A DNA stretch of 64,000 bases from contig NZ_CP168083.1 of the NCBI RefSeq assembly GCF_049478495.1, positions 1,674,001-1,738,000 of the forward strand, written 5' to 3'. This DNA is from P36-A1 sp049478495. Lineage in GTDB: Bacteria; Bacillota_I; Bacilli_A; JAJDGJ01. Shown one piece after another: positions 63,785-64,000 of the stretch. The position numbers and the translations under genes are program-made. The notes under the pieces are model-generated. The model saw only the letters and a list, made by a program, of their open reading frames with translations. It searched no databases and was not told the origin of the DNA. Position 1 is the stretch's first letter. Each line of letters opens with the position of its first letter.

Positions 63785-64000
63785 CTACATTTCTAATATT
63801 TTTATTTCACTTTTTCCTATTGCTATAGTCATTCCATCATGTTTTTGTTTATGTAATAATATTGAAGCATTATTATCAAATGCTTTAATTGATCTTTCGC
63901 AAACATTGTCGGTTGCGGTTATTTTTTTCACAAAATCTGATGATGGAAAGTCTCCTTTTACTTTATTTAGAGTTTGTGCTGAATAGGTTTCAAATAATAA
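63785..64000 (-). CDS. cbiG: Cobalt-precorrin-5A hydrolase, C-terminal part (5' end outside window)
   Basis: 71 residues to the stop at 63785-63787; the frame runs off the end. The segments ATDNVCERSIKAF and HKQKHDGMTIAIG match the C-terminal domain of CbiG, which opens the delta-lactone ring and removes the C20 fragment. Placement before cbiH is the standard order. Confidence 0.8.
   Translation of the reverse strand, partial: LLFETYSAQTLNKVKGDFPSSDFVKKITATDNVCERSIKAFDNNASILLHKQKHDGMTIAIGKSEIKILEM

Overview
The window comes from a very AT-rich, low-GC Gram-positive bacterium. The evidence is the strong AGGAGG-type ribosome binding sites, LPxTG surface proteins, a T-box leader, an AddAB nuclease and anaerobic (early cobalt insertion) B12 genes. 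An anaerobic, gut-type Firmicute of the Erysipelotrichia/Coprobacillaceae kind is my best guess from gene content; no rRNA or other marker settles it. I see no tRNA, rRNA or CRISPR.

Layout. 1-4.8 kb is a variable defence-like island: the C-terminal part of an SF2 (DEAH) helicase, decayed coding debris, a DUF3883-type nuclease-fold gene with its own palindrome, and an IS256-type transposase remnant. 4.8-6.1 kb holds a small leader ORF, a frameshifted double-HTH regulator and an unknown gene. 6.2-9.9 kb is a glycerate module: GntP-type permease and glycerate kinase, divergent from a CdaR-type activator. 10-26.6 kb is an accessory, cell-surface region. It has an internalin-like LPxTG protein, a second LPxTG protein, an intact IS1182-type insertion sequence, three paralogous membrane proteins (Ser/Thr kinase, pseudokinase and membrane domain alone), an orphan three-gene operon, an esterase and an ADP-ribosylglycohydrolase-like protein with altered metal ligands. 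26.8-46 kb is mostly housekeeping: rnhB, rbgA, lepB, prmC-prfA, a flavodoxin-like gene, coaB, a T-box-controlled methionine ABC transporter (metNIQ), arsC, a PucR-type regulator, an Fe-S oxidoreductase and addBA. 46-48.2 kb is the conserved rpmH-rnpA-yidC-jag block, here without dnaA beside it.

48.65-49.86 kb contains three direct repeats of about 417 bp. Each encodes a 33-residue hydrophobic peptide and, facing it, a predicted antisense RNA of about 60 nt that shares a bidirectional terminator. This is the layout of Fst/par-like type I toxin-antitoxin loci and is the most likely undescribed system here.

49.9-64 kb is one long minus-strand cobalamin operon, with genes overlapping or a few bases apart: cbiG(partial)-cbiH-cbiJ-ABC importer-cbiX-cbiET-cbiA-cbiC-cbiB-cobD-cbiP-phosphatase-cobU-ECF S component-cobS. 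Its two glutamine-dependent amidases both look glutaminase-dead: CbiA has Ser in place of the catalytic Cys, and CbiP has lost most of its glutaminase domain. This suggests amidation with free ammonia or with a glutaminase supplied in trans.
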